From positions 25,691 through 89,690 of the forward strand of contig JABZIV010000001.1 in the NCBI GenBank assembly GCA_015258095.1: DNA of 64,000 bases. Direction: 5' to 3'. This document shows positions 25,156 to 34,647 of this stretch, piece by piece. The DNA is from Lachnospiraceae bacterium (lineage in GTDB: Bacteria > Bacillota > Clostridia > Lachnospirales > Lachnospiraceae). The notes below the pieces were generated by a model, which was not told the DNA's origin, made no database searches, and saw only the letters and a program-made list of their open reading frames with translations. The translations under genes and the position numbers were made by a program. Every line of letters begins with the position of its first letter. The stretch's first letter is position 1.

Positions 25156-27210
25156 GTGAAAGGAAACAAGGATTGTTATAAGAATAGAGAACTGTCATGG
25201 CTTTTGTTTAATGAAAGAGTCTTAAATGAGGCGGCAAACCCCCGTGTACCTTTGATGGAGCGGCTACCCTTTATCTCCATTTACCAGACGAACCTGGATG
25301 AGTTCTTTATGGTGCGTGTGGGGACGCTCATGGAGCAAAAAGGCGGGAAGAAAGCCATCCAGGACAATAAAACCGGACTGACGGGAAAAGAGCAGGTGAA
25401 GCTGATTCTGAAAGAGGTGAAGCGACTCGAGCGGAAGCGGAAAGAGGTTTACGAGCAGTTGATGGGAGAGTTGGAGCCGGCAGGAATCCATATTATCAAC
25501 TTTCAGAAATTATCCAAAGAAGAGCAGAATCAGCTGGAACTTTACTTTGATAAGGCCATTCGTCCCTACCTGTCTCCGGTCATTGTAGGAAAGCAGCAGC
25601 CCTTCCCCTTCTTACAGAACCGGGAGCTCTATGCCGTGGCGCACTTGGAGACGAAGAGCGGGAAGAAGAGAGTGGGGATTGTTCCCTGCTGGAATCCGGT
25701 TTTTAAACGCCTGATCGAGATTCCGGGGAGAAAGGGGTATCACATGCTCTCCGAGGAGTTGATTCTCCACTTTGTATCGAAGCTGTATCCGGCATATCAG
25801 ATTAAAGAGAAGTCCATCATCCGTGTCACGAGGAATGCGGATATCGATGCGGGGGACGTGTATGATGAGGACCTGGACTATCGGGGCATGATGGAGCAGC
25901 TTCTGAAGAAGCGGAAGAGGTTGAATCCGGTGAGACTGGAGCTGACCAGAGACCTGCATAAGTCGATAAAGAAGAAACTGGCGTCCTTCCTCGGCATTTC
26001 AGAGGAGCACGTGCTCTACTGCGGAACGCCTCTGGATTTATCTTTCCTTTTCGCTTTGCAGAATACGATGCGGGAACATCAGGAGTGGTATTACCCGAAG
26101 TACAGCCCGAGAGCCAGCAGACAGGTGCGGAAAGAGGAAAATATCTTCTCCCTCGCAGAGAAGAAAGATATTCTGCTTTCCTATCCGTTTGAAAGTATGC
26201 GAAACTTTATTTCCTTCTTGCAGACTGCGGCGACAGATGATTCGGTGCGTTCCATTAAGATTACCCTTTACCGAATGGCGAGTCACAGCCAGATTGTGGA
26301 GGCGCTTTGTGATGCTGCGGAAAATGGAAAAGAAGTCCTTGCTTTGGTAGAGCTCAGAGCGCGTTTTGATGAAGCGAGCAACATTGAAATGTCCCGTCGC
26401 CTGGAAGATGCCGGTTGTCAGGTGATTTACGGTCTGCCATCCTACAAGGTGCATTCCAAGCTTTGCCTGGTTACCAGACAGACGGCGGAAGGCGTACATT
26501 TTCTGACGCAGATCGGGACGGGCAATTATAACGAGAAGACGGCGACGCTGTATACGGATTTATCGCTCATTACGGCGAATCAAAATATCGGGCGCGATGC
26601 GCAGGAAGTATTTCGCACCCTGCTTCTCGGCGAGACGGTGGAGAAGAGTACGGATCTCCTCGTTGCGCCGAGAGGATTGCAGGAGGCCATTCTCGAAAAG
26701 ATTAGAAAAGAAGGCAGAAAAGCGGAAGAGGGCAGAGGCGGATATATCGGCTTGAAACTGAATGCGCTGACGGACAAGGATATTATTGATGCACTGATTG
26801 AAGCTTCGGAGAAGGGGGCGGTGATTCAGCTCCTGATTCGGGGGATTTGCTGCCTCATTCCGGGAATTTCCGGGAAGACGGACCATATTACCGTGCATAG
26901 TGTGGTCGGGCGTTATCTGGAACATTCCCGTATCTATCGTTTCGGACAGGGAGATGCGGAAGAGATTTACATCGCCAGTGCGGATTTTATGACGAGGAAT
27001 ACGCTTCGAAGAGTGGAAGTTGCGGCACCGATCTATGATGAGGAAAATCGGAACCGGGTGCGGGAGATTTTTGATCTCGGATTCCGGGATACGGAGAAGG
27101 GAAAGGTTCTGCTTGCAGACGGACTCTACCACGATCCGGAGAACCCGGGAGACGAGCGCTTCGATTCGCAGGACTTTTTCTATAGAGAAGCCTATAAAAG
27201 TGTGGAGTAG
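25156..27210 (+). CDS. ppk1: polyphosphate kinase 1
   Basis: Reversibly transfers the gamma-phosphate of ATP to polyphosphate. The 684-residue product has the N-terminal PPK domain (NRELSWLLFNERVLNEA), the middle domain and two C-terminal phospholipase-D-like domains. The autophosphorylated histidine corresponds to His433 in YKVHSKLCLV and the second essential histidine to His590 in LEHSRIYRFG. The start is GTG with an AAGGAG site eight bases upstream. It leads an operon with an SPL-like radical SAM gene (15 bases downstream) and an SDR gene. Confidence 0.95.
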   Translation: MKGNKDCYKNRELSWLLFNERVLNEAANPRVPLMERLPFISIYQTNLDEFFMVRVGTLMEQKGGKKAIQDNKTGLTGKEQVKLILKEVKRLERKRKEVYEQLMGELEPAGIHIINFQKLSKEEQNQLELYFDKAIRPYLSPVIVGKQQPFPFLQNRELYAVAHLETKSGKKRVGIVPCWNPVFKRLIEIPGRKGYHMLSEELILHFVSKLYPAYQIKEKSIIRVTRNADIDAGDVYDEDLDYRGMMEQLLKKRKRLNPVRLELTRDLHKSIKKKLASFLGISEEHVLYCGTPLDLSFLFALQNTMREHQEWYYPKYSPRASRQVRKEENIFSLAEKKDILLSYPFESMRNFISFLQTAATDDSVRSIKITLYRMASHSQIVEALCDAAENGKEVLALVELRARFDEASNIEMSRRLEDAGCQVIYGLPSYKVHSKLCLVTRQTAEGVHFLTQIGTGNYNEKTATLYTDLSLITANQNIGRDAQEVFRTLLLGETVEKSTDLLVAPRGLQEAILEKIRKEGRKAEEGRGGYIGLKLNALTDKDIIDALIEASEKGAVIQLLIRGICCLIPGISGKTDHITVHSVVGRYLEHSRIYRFGQGDAEEIYIASADFMTRNTLRRVEVAAPIYDEENRNRVREIFDLGFRDTEKGKVLLADGLYHDPENPGDERFDSQDFFYREAYKSVE

Positions 27211-27225
27211 GGCGGAGTCGGAATA

Positions 27226-29187
27226 ATGGTATTGATCTTTGCAACGAAGGAAGAAGATGTAGAAGGTTTGCGTACAGGAAAGGAAGAGGTTCTCTGCACG
27301 GTACTGGATGGAGCGAATTTCCAAGGGACAGTGGAGGAGACGCTGAGAAGAGCGGAGGCAAAGCAAGGAGATATTTTTCTTTTCCTGGGACGCGGAAAAC
27401 GCGTGCAGGAAGGAAGTACGGAAGACGGTTCCCCCTTCTTTACAGGACAGAAAAGAGCGGGAGACTGGTTTCAACTTCACGCGATGGAAGGATTGGAGAG
27501 AAGCTTCTATCCGGAGATGCTCTACCAAAGCGGTTTTCCGGAAGGGCGCGCCGTATTTTTTGAGGGGACGTTTCCGCTCTCCCTGATTCCGGGCGGAAGG
27601 GGAGAAGCAGTCTTTCTGGAAAGGCTGTCGGCACAACTGTTTCCGATTGCGAATCAGTTCCTTGCTACGGAGGACCTTTTTTTTCTTTGTAAAGAGGAGG
27701 GGCATGCGGAAAGCTTGCAAAGCTTCGGAAAAATGGAAAGCTCGGAAAGCGCGGAGGAGAGAGTCACCCTGCTTCCTTTTCTCCAATTTCTCCTGAAACT
27801 AAACAAGAAGAGAGCAAGAGAAAAAGAAAAGGAGGAAAGCTTCCTTTCGGAAGTGCAAGAACTTTCGGAAGAATTGCACCTGAGCTTTTCTCTAGAGAAG
27901 AAACTGGAGAAACTCCTTCGCTATGCGGATACCCTTTCACTTTCTTGGAAGGCGTATTTTCAGGCCCTGCGAGAGGCAAAGAACCTTCCGGTACACGATA
28001 AACGAAGCGGACAGAAAGTGCTTGCGGATTTTTCCGAATGGCTGCTGCAAGAGGAGAGCGAGGAAAGAACGGATAGAGTGGAACAGCGCGAAAAAAGTGG
28101 AGCTGTTCTAAAACGAGACGAAAACAGTCCGGCGGAAGCAGAGGATAAGGAGGAAGCTTTCCCGTTCTATCCCTCTTTTTCGCATATCTATATCGAGGAG
28201 GCCTTGCTCCGGGATCGGGAAAGTCTCCGTGTTTTGGAGCGTTTTCCGAAAGCAGTCTGTATTCCGATTCGGCATTACAAGGATGTCTTTAACCGGAAGA
28301 AGCAGAACAGGAGCTTGCAGGAGAAGAGCCGGAAGCTTATTTTAGCCAGAAAAGAAGGACAAAGAATCTATAAGGGGGCGCCGGTTTGTCAGGACTTTTC
28401 GGAAGCGCATTTTTATTACAGCTCTTTACTCATGAACTGTCCGTTTCACTGTGCGTACTGTTATTTGCGGGGAATGTATCCGAGCGCGAATCTGGTGCTT
28501 TTCCTGAATCTGAACGATTATTTTACAGACTGTCGTGCCCTGCTTTCTGAAAAAGGCAGCCTCTATCTCTGCATCTCCTATGATACGGATCTTATCGCAA
28601 TGGAGGAAGTTTATCCCTATGTGGAGCGTTTTCTCTCCTTTTTGGAAGAGGAGAAGAAACTCTTGATTGAGGTGCGGACGAAAGCGGGAGGAGAAGGATT
28701 TTTCAGGAGAATAGAGACGCTTTCCGTTCCGGAAGACGTGAAGAGGCGGATGATTTTTGCCTTTACCCTTTCTCCGCCGGAAATTGTAGAGGAGGCGGAG
28801 CAGGGAAGTGCAGGGCTTATGGGGCGGATTGTTGCGGTGAAACGTGCCATAGAAGAAGGATTTCGCGTTCGGCTCTGCTTTGACCCGATGATTTACCATG
28901 CGGACTGGAAGAACATATATCGTCGATTTCTTGATCTTGTTTTTCGGGAAATTCCGTCGGAGAAGGTCTATGACATCAGTGTCGGGAGTTTTCGTATCTC
29001 CGAGAGCTATCTGAAGGCAATGGAACGCGCCTGTCCGGATTCTCCCCACACCTTCTTCCCTTATGAAAATACGAATGGTTTCTATCATTATCCGAAGGCG
29101 TTACTGGAAGAGATGGAAGGCTTCCTCCTTTCCCGGATAGAGGAGCAGTTTCCGAAGGAACGAATCTTTCGATGGAAAGACGAATAG
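27226..29187 (+). CDS. SPL-like radical SAM protein with a long N-terminal extension
   Basis: A 653-residue protein. The C-terminal half (from about residue 320) matches the spore-photoproduct-lyase-like radical SAM family, with the cluster-binding cysteines in MNCPFHCAYCYLRGMYPSA (Cys-x3-Cys-x2-Cys, near residues 405-412), preceded by HIYIEEALLRDRES and followed by YDTDLIAMEEVYPYVERFL. Normal family members are about 340 residues. Residues 1-315 match nothing I recognise; they start VLIFATKEEDVEGL, contain GDIFLFLGRGKRV and a Glu-rich helical part. A true photolyase role is doubtful because family members have diverse or unknown substrates. Confidence 0.75.
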   Translation: MVLIFATKEEDVEGLRTGKEEVLCTVLDGANFQGTVEETLRRAEAKQGDIFLFLGRGKRVQEGSTEDGSPFFTGQKRAGDWFQLHAMEGLERSFYPEMLYQSGFPEGRAVFFEGTFPLSLIPGGRGEAVFLERLSAQLFPIANQFLATEDLFFLCKEEGHAESLQSFGKMESSESAEERVTLLPFLQFLLKLNKKRAREKEKEESFLSEVQELSEELHLSFSLEKKLEKLLRYADTLSLSWKAYFQALREAKNLPVHDKRSGQKVLADFSEWLLQEESEERTDRVEQREKSGAVLKRDENSPAEAEDKEEAFPFYPSFSHIYIEEALLRDRESLRVLERFPKAVCIPIRHYKDVFNRKKQNRSLQEKSRKLILARKEGQRIYKGAPVCQDFSEAHFYYSSLLMNCPFHCAYCYLRGMYPSANLVLFLNLNDYFTDCRALLSEKGSLYLCISYDTDLIAMEEVYPYVERFLSFLEEEKKLLIEVRTKAGGEGFFRRIETLSVPEDVKRRMIFAFTLSPPEIVEEAEQGSAGLMGRIVAVKRAIEEGFRVRLCFDPMIYHADWKNIYRRFLDLVFREIPSEKVYDISVGSFRISESYLKAMERACPDSPHTFFPYENTNGFYHYPKALLEEMEGFLLSRIEEQFPKERIFRWKDE

Positions 29188-29264
29188 TTCGCGGAGAGGA
29201 AGGAAGCGTGAACGAGCGGGCCGGGAATGGACGGGCAGAGAAAAGATAGGGATAAGCAGAAAAG

Positions 29265-30059
29265 ATGAGGAAAACAGAAATAAAAAATGAGATGAAAGCG
29301 GAAATTAAAAACGAAATTAAAGAAGAAAGAAACGCGGAAATAAAAAAAGAGACGCCGCTTGCTCTGGTAACGGGCGCATCCGGCGGAATCGGCTATGCGA
29401 TTGCCTTGCAGCTGTCCGCTATGGGATACCGTGTTTACGGGGTAGGAAGAGACTTCGGAAAAGTTCCGGATGAATCTTCTTCTGCTCCCCTGCCTTTTAA
29501 CCCGATAGAACTGGATTTACGAAAGAAAGGGGCGGCGGAAAGCATTTCAGGACTGCTTCGGCAGGAGGGAAGACTCCGCATTCTGGTGCACGCGGCAGGA
29601 GTCGCTTACTATGGCTTTCATGAGACGGTGCATCCCGAACGCCTGAAAGAGATGGTGGAAGTCAATCTGACGGTTCCCATGGTTTTGACACGGCATTTTC
29701 TCCGGGAACTGAAGGAGGAGAAGGGACATATTTTCTTTATCGATTCGATTACCGCTTTGCATGAAAATGTTTACGGGGCGGCGTATGGGGCGACGAAAGC
29801 CGGTCTGCTTTCCTTTGCCCGAAGCTTATTTCAGGAGCAGAGAAAAACGGGACTGAAAGTGCACAGTATTCTTCCGGACATGACCGATACCGCACTCTAT
29901 CGAAATGCGGACTTCACGGTAGGGGAAAGGGCGGACAGTTTTCTCCTCCCTTCGGATGTGAGCAGGGCGGTAGAGATGATTTTAGAGCAGAGGGAAGGCG
30001 TCGTGTTGGAAGAGGTACACCTTCGTCCGCAGGTCTTTCAGCTCAAAAAACGTTCTTGA
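29265..30059 (+). CDS. short-chain dehydrogenase/reductase
   Basis: A 264-residue classical SDR. The cofactor motif TGASGGIGYAIA sits at about residues 38-49, the NAAG-equivalent is VHAAGVAYYG, the catalytic serine is in FIDSITALHENVYG and the Tyr-x3-Lys pair in AAYGATKAGLLSFA. The substrate is unknown. Residues 1-29 are an unusual charged leader of repeated EIKNE/EIKEE units, so the true start may be at the internal ATG 29292 or nearby; no strong ribosome site decides it. It follows the SPL-like gene by 77 bases. Confidence 0.85.
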   Translation: MRKTEIKNEMKAEIKNEIKEERNAEIKKETPLALVTGASGGIGYAIALQLSAMGYRVYGVGRDFGKVPDESSSAPLPFNPIELDLRKKGAAESISGLLRQEGRLRILVHAAGVAYYGFHETVHPERLKEMVEVNLTVPMVLTRHFLRELKEEKGHIFFIDSITALHENVYGAAYGATKAGLLSFARSLFQEQRKTGLKVHSILPDMTDTALYRNADFTVGERADSFLLPSDVSRAVEMILEQREGVVLEEVHLRPQVFQLKKRS

Positions 30060-30142
30060 GCAAAGAAACAAAATGGCTTAGGTCGATACAAGTAGTACTG
30101 TATACAAACGCGAAAAAGTGAAGTATAGAGAGCGAAGAAATA

Positions 30143-30256
30143 CTACAATTTATTGTAGGAAATGATAAATGGCTTGTCATTTTTCCCAATTTTAAAACGA
30201 ATATTCGTAAAATCTTATCGTTGCCATAAAAAACCGAAAAATTTATAATTTAAGAG
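30143..30256 (+). promoter_or_regulatory. cstA promoter and upstream inverted repeat
   Basis: TTGCCA (30221-30226), 17 bases and TATAAT (30244-30249) form a near-consensus promoter with start near 30256. About 60 bases further up is CTACAA-TTTA-TTGTAG (30143-30158), a possible regulator site. Confidence 0.6.
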
Positions 30257-30284
30257 AAACAGGAGAAAAATTTGGAGGCGAGAT

Positions 30285-31736
30285 ATGGTTAGTTTTTTTG
30301 TATGTCTTTTTATCCTGATTGGCGGGTATTTTACCTATGGTAAGTTTGTAGAAAATACCTTTGGGCCGGATGATAGAGAGACGCCGGCAGTGCGGATTAA
30401 CGACGGAGTGGACTATGTTGTCATGCCGGAATGGAAATTGTTTTTGGTACAGCTCTTGAATATTGCGGGGTTGGGACCGATTTTCGGTGCTTTAACCGGT
30501 GCCGAGTGGGGACCGGTTGTGTTCTTATGGATTACCTTCGGTACAGTTTTTGCCGGCGGTGTACACGATTATTTCTCCGGAATGCTCAGTGAGCGTTCGG
30601 ATGGGGCATCGATTTCCGAGGTTACCGGAAATTATCTGGGGCTCGGCATGAAGAACGTCATGCGTGTCTTTTCCGTAGTGCTCCTCATTATGGTCGGTAC
30701 CGTTTTTGCAGTAGGTCCTGCCGGACTGATTGTCACCTTGATTAAAGAGGGCGGCTCTGCAAATGCGATTCTTACGAATAAAGAGATGTGGCTTTGGATT
30801 ATCCTTCTCTATTATTTGATTGCGACCTTCTGCCCGATTGATAAAATCATCGGTAAGATCTATCCGGTGTTCGGTATCTGCTTAATTGCTATGGCACTCG
30901 GCGTAGGAATCGGTATCTTTACCCACGGTTACCAAATTCCCGAGATTTTCACCCACTTTGGAAATGAGCATCCGACCGGACTTCCGATTTGGTCTTTCAT
31001 GTTCATCACGGTAGCCTGCGGTGCGATTTCCGGATTCCATGCTACCCAGTCACCCCTTATGGCGCGTTGTATGAAGAGCGAGAAACAGGGACGTTTCGTG
31101 TTCTATGGCGCCATGGTTGCAGAAGGCATTATTGCCCTGATTTGGGCTGCGGCAGGTTGCGCAATTTACGGCGGAGCAAAGCTTCTTGATGCAGGAGGCG
31201 GAAATTCCACAACCGTTTACGATATCTGTAAGACGACGATGGGATCTCTCGGTATGGTTCTTGCGATGATGGGTGTTATTGCTTGCCCGATTACTTCCGG
31301 AGATACCGCATTCCGTTCTGCACGTCTTACCATTGCAGACTGGTTTAAGATTGATCAGAATGATTTCAAGAAGCGTGGTATTCTGACTATCCCGATTCTT
31401 GGAGCAGGTGCGGTGATTTCTCATCTGGACTATGCTATTGTATGGCGTTATTTCAGCTGGACGAACCAGACGCTTGCCATGATTGTGCTTTGGGCAGCGT
31501 CGATGTATCTCTACAGGGAGAAGAAGAACTACTGGATTACAGCGGTTCCGGCAGTATTCATGAGTGCGGTTTCCATGACCTACTTCTTCTGCGCACCGGA
31601 GTGTCTCGGCGCTATCGGCTTGACTACAACCTTGGCTTACCCTGTGGGAATTATTCTGGCGGCAGTTTTCCTGCTCCTCTTTATGAGAGCAACAAAGCAG
31701 CCGTACAATTCCGATACAGCCGCTCGTAAAGCGTAA
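30285..31736 (+). CDS. cstA: CstA family carbon-starvation/pyruvate-type transporter
   Basis: A 483-residue polytopic membrane protein of the CstA family, whose members import pyruvate or peptides during carbon limitation. Diagnostic blocks include QLLNIAGLGPIFGALTGAEWGP, FAGGVHDYFSGMLSERSDGASI, CGAISGFHATQSPLMARCM and ACPITSGDTAFRSARLTIAD. It is the short form lacking the extra C-terminal region of enterobacterial CstA. It has a TTGGAGGCG ribosome site and its own promoter, and is likely monocistronic because an imperfect terminator follows. Confidence 0.92.
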   Translation: MVSFFVCLFILIGGYFTYGKFVENTFGPDDRETPAVRINDGVDYVVMPEWKLFLVQLLNIAGLGPIFGALTGAEWGPVVFLWITFGTVFAGGVHDYFSGMLSERSDGASISEVTGNYLGLGMKNVMRVFSVVLLIMVGTVFAVGPAGLIVTLIKEGGSANAILTNKEMWLWIILLYYLIATFCPIDKIIGKIYPVFGICLIAMALGVGIGIFTHGYQIPEIFTHFGNEHPTGLPIWSFMFITVACGAISGFHATQSPLMARCMKSEKQGRFVFYGAMVAEGIIALIWAAAGCAIYGGAKLLDAGGGNSTTVYDICKTTMGSLGMVLAMMGVIACPITSGDTAFRSARLTIADWFKIDQNDFKKRGILTIPILGAGAVISHLDYAIVWRYFSWTNQTLAMIVLWAASMYLYREKKNYWITAVPAVFMSAVSMTYFFCAPECLGAIGLTTTLAYPVGIILAAVFLLLFMRATKQPYNSDTAARKA

Positions 31737-31789
31737 GTTGTTCCGGAAAGTCCGGCATCGTACCGGAGAAAAGGCAGTTTAAAAAACAA

Positions 31790-31862
31790 AGAGCCTCGTC
31801 TCGCCATAGTTCGTGTGTTGCGTGTACCGCATAGCGACTATAGAGGGGCGGGGTCATTTTTT
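31790..31862 (+). terminator. probable terminator after cstA
   Basis: GAGCCTCGTCTCGCCATAGT (31791-31810) pairs, with several G-U pairs and two mismatches, with the segment ACTATAGAGGGGCGGGGTC (31837-31855), followed by ATTTTTTAG. The next gene starts only 15 bases later. Confidence 0.5.
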
Positions 31863-31877
31863 AGAGAGAGGGAAGGC

Positions 31878-32870
31878 ATGAATATTCCTTTAAGTGAGGA
31901 AAGAATTGATAAAGAACTTTTAAAGAAGGATAAGAAAGGGGCATTGCGCATTGGACCGGTTGGGATCGGAGAGAAAGCGCTCTACCTAAACTCTTTTTAT
32001 ATCGACCGGATGTATTACATCCCTGTTTCGGCAGTGCAGCGCGTGTATAAGCGGGTAGCGATGAGTAAAGGCGGTTTTTCCGGAAAGGGAATCTTCGCCA
32101 GTCTTTCTTATCTCGTGGTGGAGTATGACCATGGGAAAGAGAAAGCCTGCCTGATTCGAAAGGAATGGAGAGTGGATGAGGCATTAGCCGCGATTCGGGA
32201 GCGTTTTCCGGCCATTCCGACGATGAGCGAGAAAGCGGAAGCCATGCTGAAAGAGGAGGAAGAAGAGGAGAGAAAGAAGCTTCTTCCCGTTCTTTCCGGA
32301 GAAGCGGAGGAAGCTATCGTAGAACTCACGAAGGCGGAGGAAAGTTTAGCGGAAAGAGAAGATCTCTCGGAGAACCTGGTACGTAGAGCCAAGCAGGAGC
32401 GGATGATTCAAAATACAAATCCGTACTATGGACGTTTTGCTTTACTCCTTTTCTTCGGCGCGTTTCTTTGCTTTCTCGCCGCCTTCGTGACCTATACCCA
32501 TAAAGACAGCAGTCATGCCATTGTCCTCGCCGGTTTTGCGTTTATGCTCGTTCTTGTAGGCTTCCGTGTACGGCCGACCGGAAAGAAGAATCAGGAGGAA
32601 GTGCAGAGAGAGTACGAAGCATCGATTCGGAAGATGAAGGAATCCTTACCGGAAGACTTCCTTTTGCCCCCGCAGTATGCGCATCCTCTGTGCCTTTCGT
32701 GGATGAAGCAGAGCATACTGGAAGGACGGGCGAAGACGACTTCCGAGGCGTATTTGCTTATGAAGAAAGACTTGAAAGAACTGGACCACACGAAACAGGT
32801 TTCTCAGAAGGTGTATGACCGCATTGTAGTCATTAAACCGCTCTTTCTCGCAGCAGGGTATCAGGATTAA
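31878..32870 (+). CDS. membrane protein of unknown function
   Basis: A 330-residue protein: a cytoplasmic N-terminal domain of about 110 residues (LYLNSFYIDRMYYIPVSAVQRVYKRV, FSGKGIFASLSYLVVEYD), a Glu/Lys-rich coiled region (120-180), two transmembrane segments (about 190-245) and a C-terminal cytoplasmic region. I do not recognise a family. The ATG at 31878 has an AGGGAAGG site; the earlier frame from 31815 runs through the terminator and is not used. No coupling with neighbours is visible. Confidence 0.65.
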   Translation: MNIPLSEERIDKELLKKDKKGALRIGPVGIGEKALYLNSFYIDRMYYIPVSAVQRVYKRVAMSKGGFSGKGIFASLSYLVVEYDHGKEKACLIRKEWRVDEALAAIRERFPAIPTMSEKAEAMLKEEEEEERKKLLPVLSGEAEEAIVELTKAEESLAEREDLSENLVRRAKQERMIQNTNPYYGRFALLLFFGAFLCFLAAFVTYTHKDSSHAIVLAGFAFMLVLVGFRVRPTGKKNQEEVQREYEASIRKMKESLPEDFLLPPQYAHPLCLSWMKQSILEGRAKTTSEAYLLMKKDLKELDHTKQVSQKVYDRIVVIKPLFLAAGYQD

Positions 32871-33023
32871 TAATGGTGCTTGCGTATCTTTTCAAGGTGG
32901 AGTAGAATCAAAAGATAGTTTTTTAACAAAGGTATTTTTTTAACAAAGCAAGTATAAACCGTACAAGAATAAGGTACAGAATAAGGTTCAGAAGGAACGG
33001 GAAGCATATTGACAGGGGGCGTT

Positions 33024-34460
33024 ATGGCGGATAAGAAATTGGTGGAGCAGATTACTTCACGAGAAGTAGATTTTGCACAGTGGTATACGGATGTAGTAAA
33101 GAAGGCGGAACTTACGGATTATTCTTCCGTGAAGGGGTTCATGGTTATCCGACCTGCCGGGTATGCCATCTGGGAGAGAATCCAGGAAGCATTGGATACA
33201 CGGTTTAAGGCAACCGGTGTACAGAACTGTGCGATGCCGCTTCTGATTCCACAGTCCCTGCTCGAGAAAGAAAGTGAACACGTAGAAGGCTTTGCTCCGG
33301 AGGTGGCATGGGTAACTTCCGGAGGTTCCAAGAGACTGGAAGAGCGTCTCTGCGTTCGTCCGACTTCCGAGGTGCTTTTCTGTGACTACTATTCCAAAGT
33401 CGTAAAGTCTTACCGTGACCTTCCTCAGCTCCTGAATCAGTGGTGTTCCGTTGTGCGCTGGGAGAAGACCACGAGACCGTTTCTTCGGACGAGAGAGTTT
33501 CTTTGGCAGGAAGGACACACTGTCCATGCAACTGCGGAGGAAGCGGAAGAGAGAACCAGAATGATGCTGGACATTTATGCGGATGTTTTGGAGAATGTTC
33601 TCGCGATTCCGGTAGTAAAGGGGCGCAAGACCGATAAAGAAAAGTTCGCAGGAGCCATTGCAACCTATACCGTGGAAGCGCTGATGCATGACGGACAGGC
33701 ACTACAGTGCGCTACTTCCCACAATTTCGGAGACGGCTTCGCAAAAGCATTTGAAGTACAGTACCTTAGTAAGGAAAATAAAATCGAAGCGGTTCATCAG
33801 ACTTCCTGGGGCATGACGACGCGAACCATCGGTGCTTTGATTATGGTACACGGGGATGATTCCGGGCTGGTTCTTCCGCCGAGAGTGGCTCCTGTACAGA
33901 TTAACATCGTACCGATTCAGCAGAACAAGGAAGGGGTTCTCGATAAGGCGTACAGCCTTAAAGAGGAACTGGTGAAAGCAGGCTTCCGTGTAAAGGTCGA
34001 TGATTCGGATAAGACACCGGGATTCAAGTTTGCCGACGGAGAGGTGCGCGGCATTCCGCTTCGTCTCGAAATCGGACCCAAGGATATTGAGAAGGAGCAG
34101 GCGATTCTGGTAAGAAGAGATACAAGAGAGAAGATGGTAGTGAGTCTTTCCGCTCTTTCCGGAGAAGTGAAGAGGATTCTGGAAACCGTGCAGAACGAGA
34201 TGTATGCGCGTGCGCTTGCCTTCCAGAAGGAAAGAACTACGGATGCGAAGACCCTGGATGAACTGGTGGCATCTCTTGATAAGAAGCCGGGCTTTGTGCG
34301 GGCAATGTGGTGTGGATGCAGAGAGTGTGAAGATAAGCTGAAAGAGTACTCCGGAATTACTTCCCGCTGTATTCCCGATAAGCAGGAAACCATTTCCGAT
34401 ACTTGTGTGGTTTGCGGAAAGAAAGCGACCAAGATGGTATACTGGGGAAGAGCGTATTAA
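33024..34460 (+). CDS. proS: prolyl-tRNA synthetase (archaeal/eukaryal-type, no editing insertion)
   Basis: Charges tRNA-Pro with proline. The 478-residue length, absence of the large insertion between class II motifs 2 and 3, and the C-terminal zinc-type region ([12 protein letters not shown] followed by [11 protein letters not shown]) place it in the short archaeal/eukaryal-like ProRS group. Class II motifs are visible: [31 protein letters not shown] and [18 protein letters not shown]. An upstream TTG at 33009 keeps the frame open, but the ATG at 33024 has AGGGGG at correct spacing. No T-box leader was found. Confidence 0.95.
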   Translation: MADKKLVEQITSREVDFAQWYTDVVKKAELTDYSSVKGFMVIRPAGYAIWERIQEALDTRFKATGVQNCAMPLLIPQSLLEKESEHVEGFAPEVAWVTSGGSKRLEERLCVRPTSEVLFCDYYSKVVKSYRDLPQLLNQWCSVVRWEKTTRPFLRTREFLWQEGHTVHATAEEAEERTRMMLDIYADVLENVLAIPVVKGRKTDKEKFAGAIATYTVEALMHDGQALQCATSHNFGDGFAKAFEVQYLSKENKIEAVHQTSWGMTTRTIGALIMVHGDDSGLVLPPRVAPVQINIVPIQQNKEGVLDKAYSLKEELVKAGFRVKVDDSDKTPGFKFADGEVRGIPLRLEIGPKDIEKEQAILVRRDTREKMVVSLSALSGEVKRILETVQNEMYARALAFQKERTTDAKTLDELVASLDKKPGFVRAMWCGCRECEDKLKEYSGITSRCIPDKQETISDTCVVCGKKATKMVYWGRAY

Positions 34461-34535
34461 GGAAGAGGCGAGAAACCCCGTTTCGATAGATACTGCTATA
34501 GAAGAATGGGAATAGGCTTGCCATAGAAAACATAG

Positions 34536-34586
34536 AAAGGCTGTAAAAAAGAAGTTCTTTTCTCCTTTTTTACAGCCTTTTTCTTC
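34536..34586 (+). terminator. terminator after proS
   Basis: AAAGGCTGTAAAAAAG (34536-34551) pairs perfectly with CTTTTTTACAGCCTTT (34565-34580) around a 13-base loop, followed by TTCTTCTTTT. Confidence 0.9.
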
Positions 34587-34647
34587 TTTTCATTATATAA
34601 TGTTAGCGGTGTCACTGTACGACCTTTACAGAAAAGGACGGTGTGGT

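Noticed and set aside
26560..27786. 408-codon open frame on the minus strand across ppk1 and the radical SAM gene
   Set aside because: It is antisense to two well-supported genes, has a basic low-complexity composition, no recognisable domain and no ribosome site at its start.
32871..33023. possible T-box leader before proS
   Set aside because: The spacer is about 150 bases, has no AGGGTGG-like T-box sequence and no terminator hairpin; only two TTTTTTAACAAAG repeats are visible.
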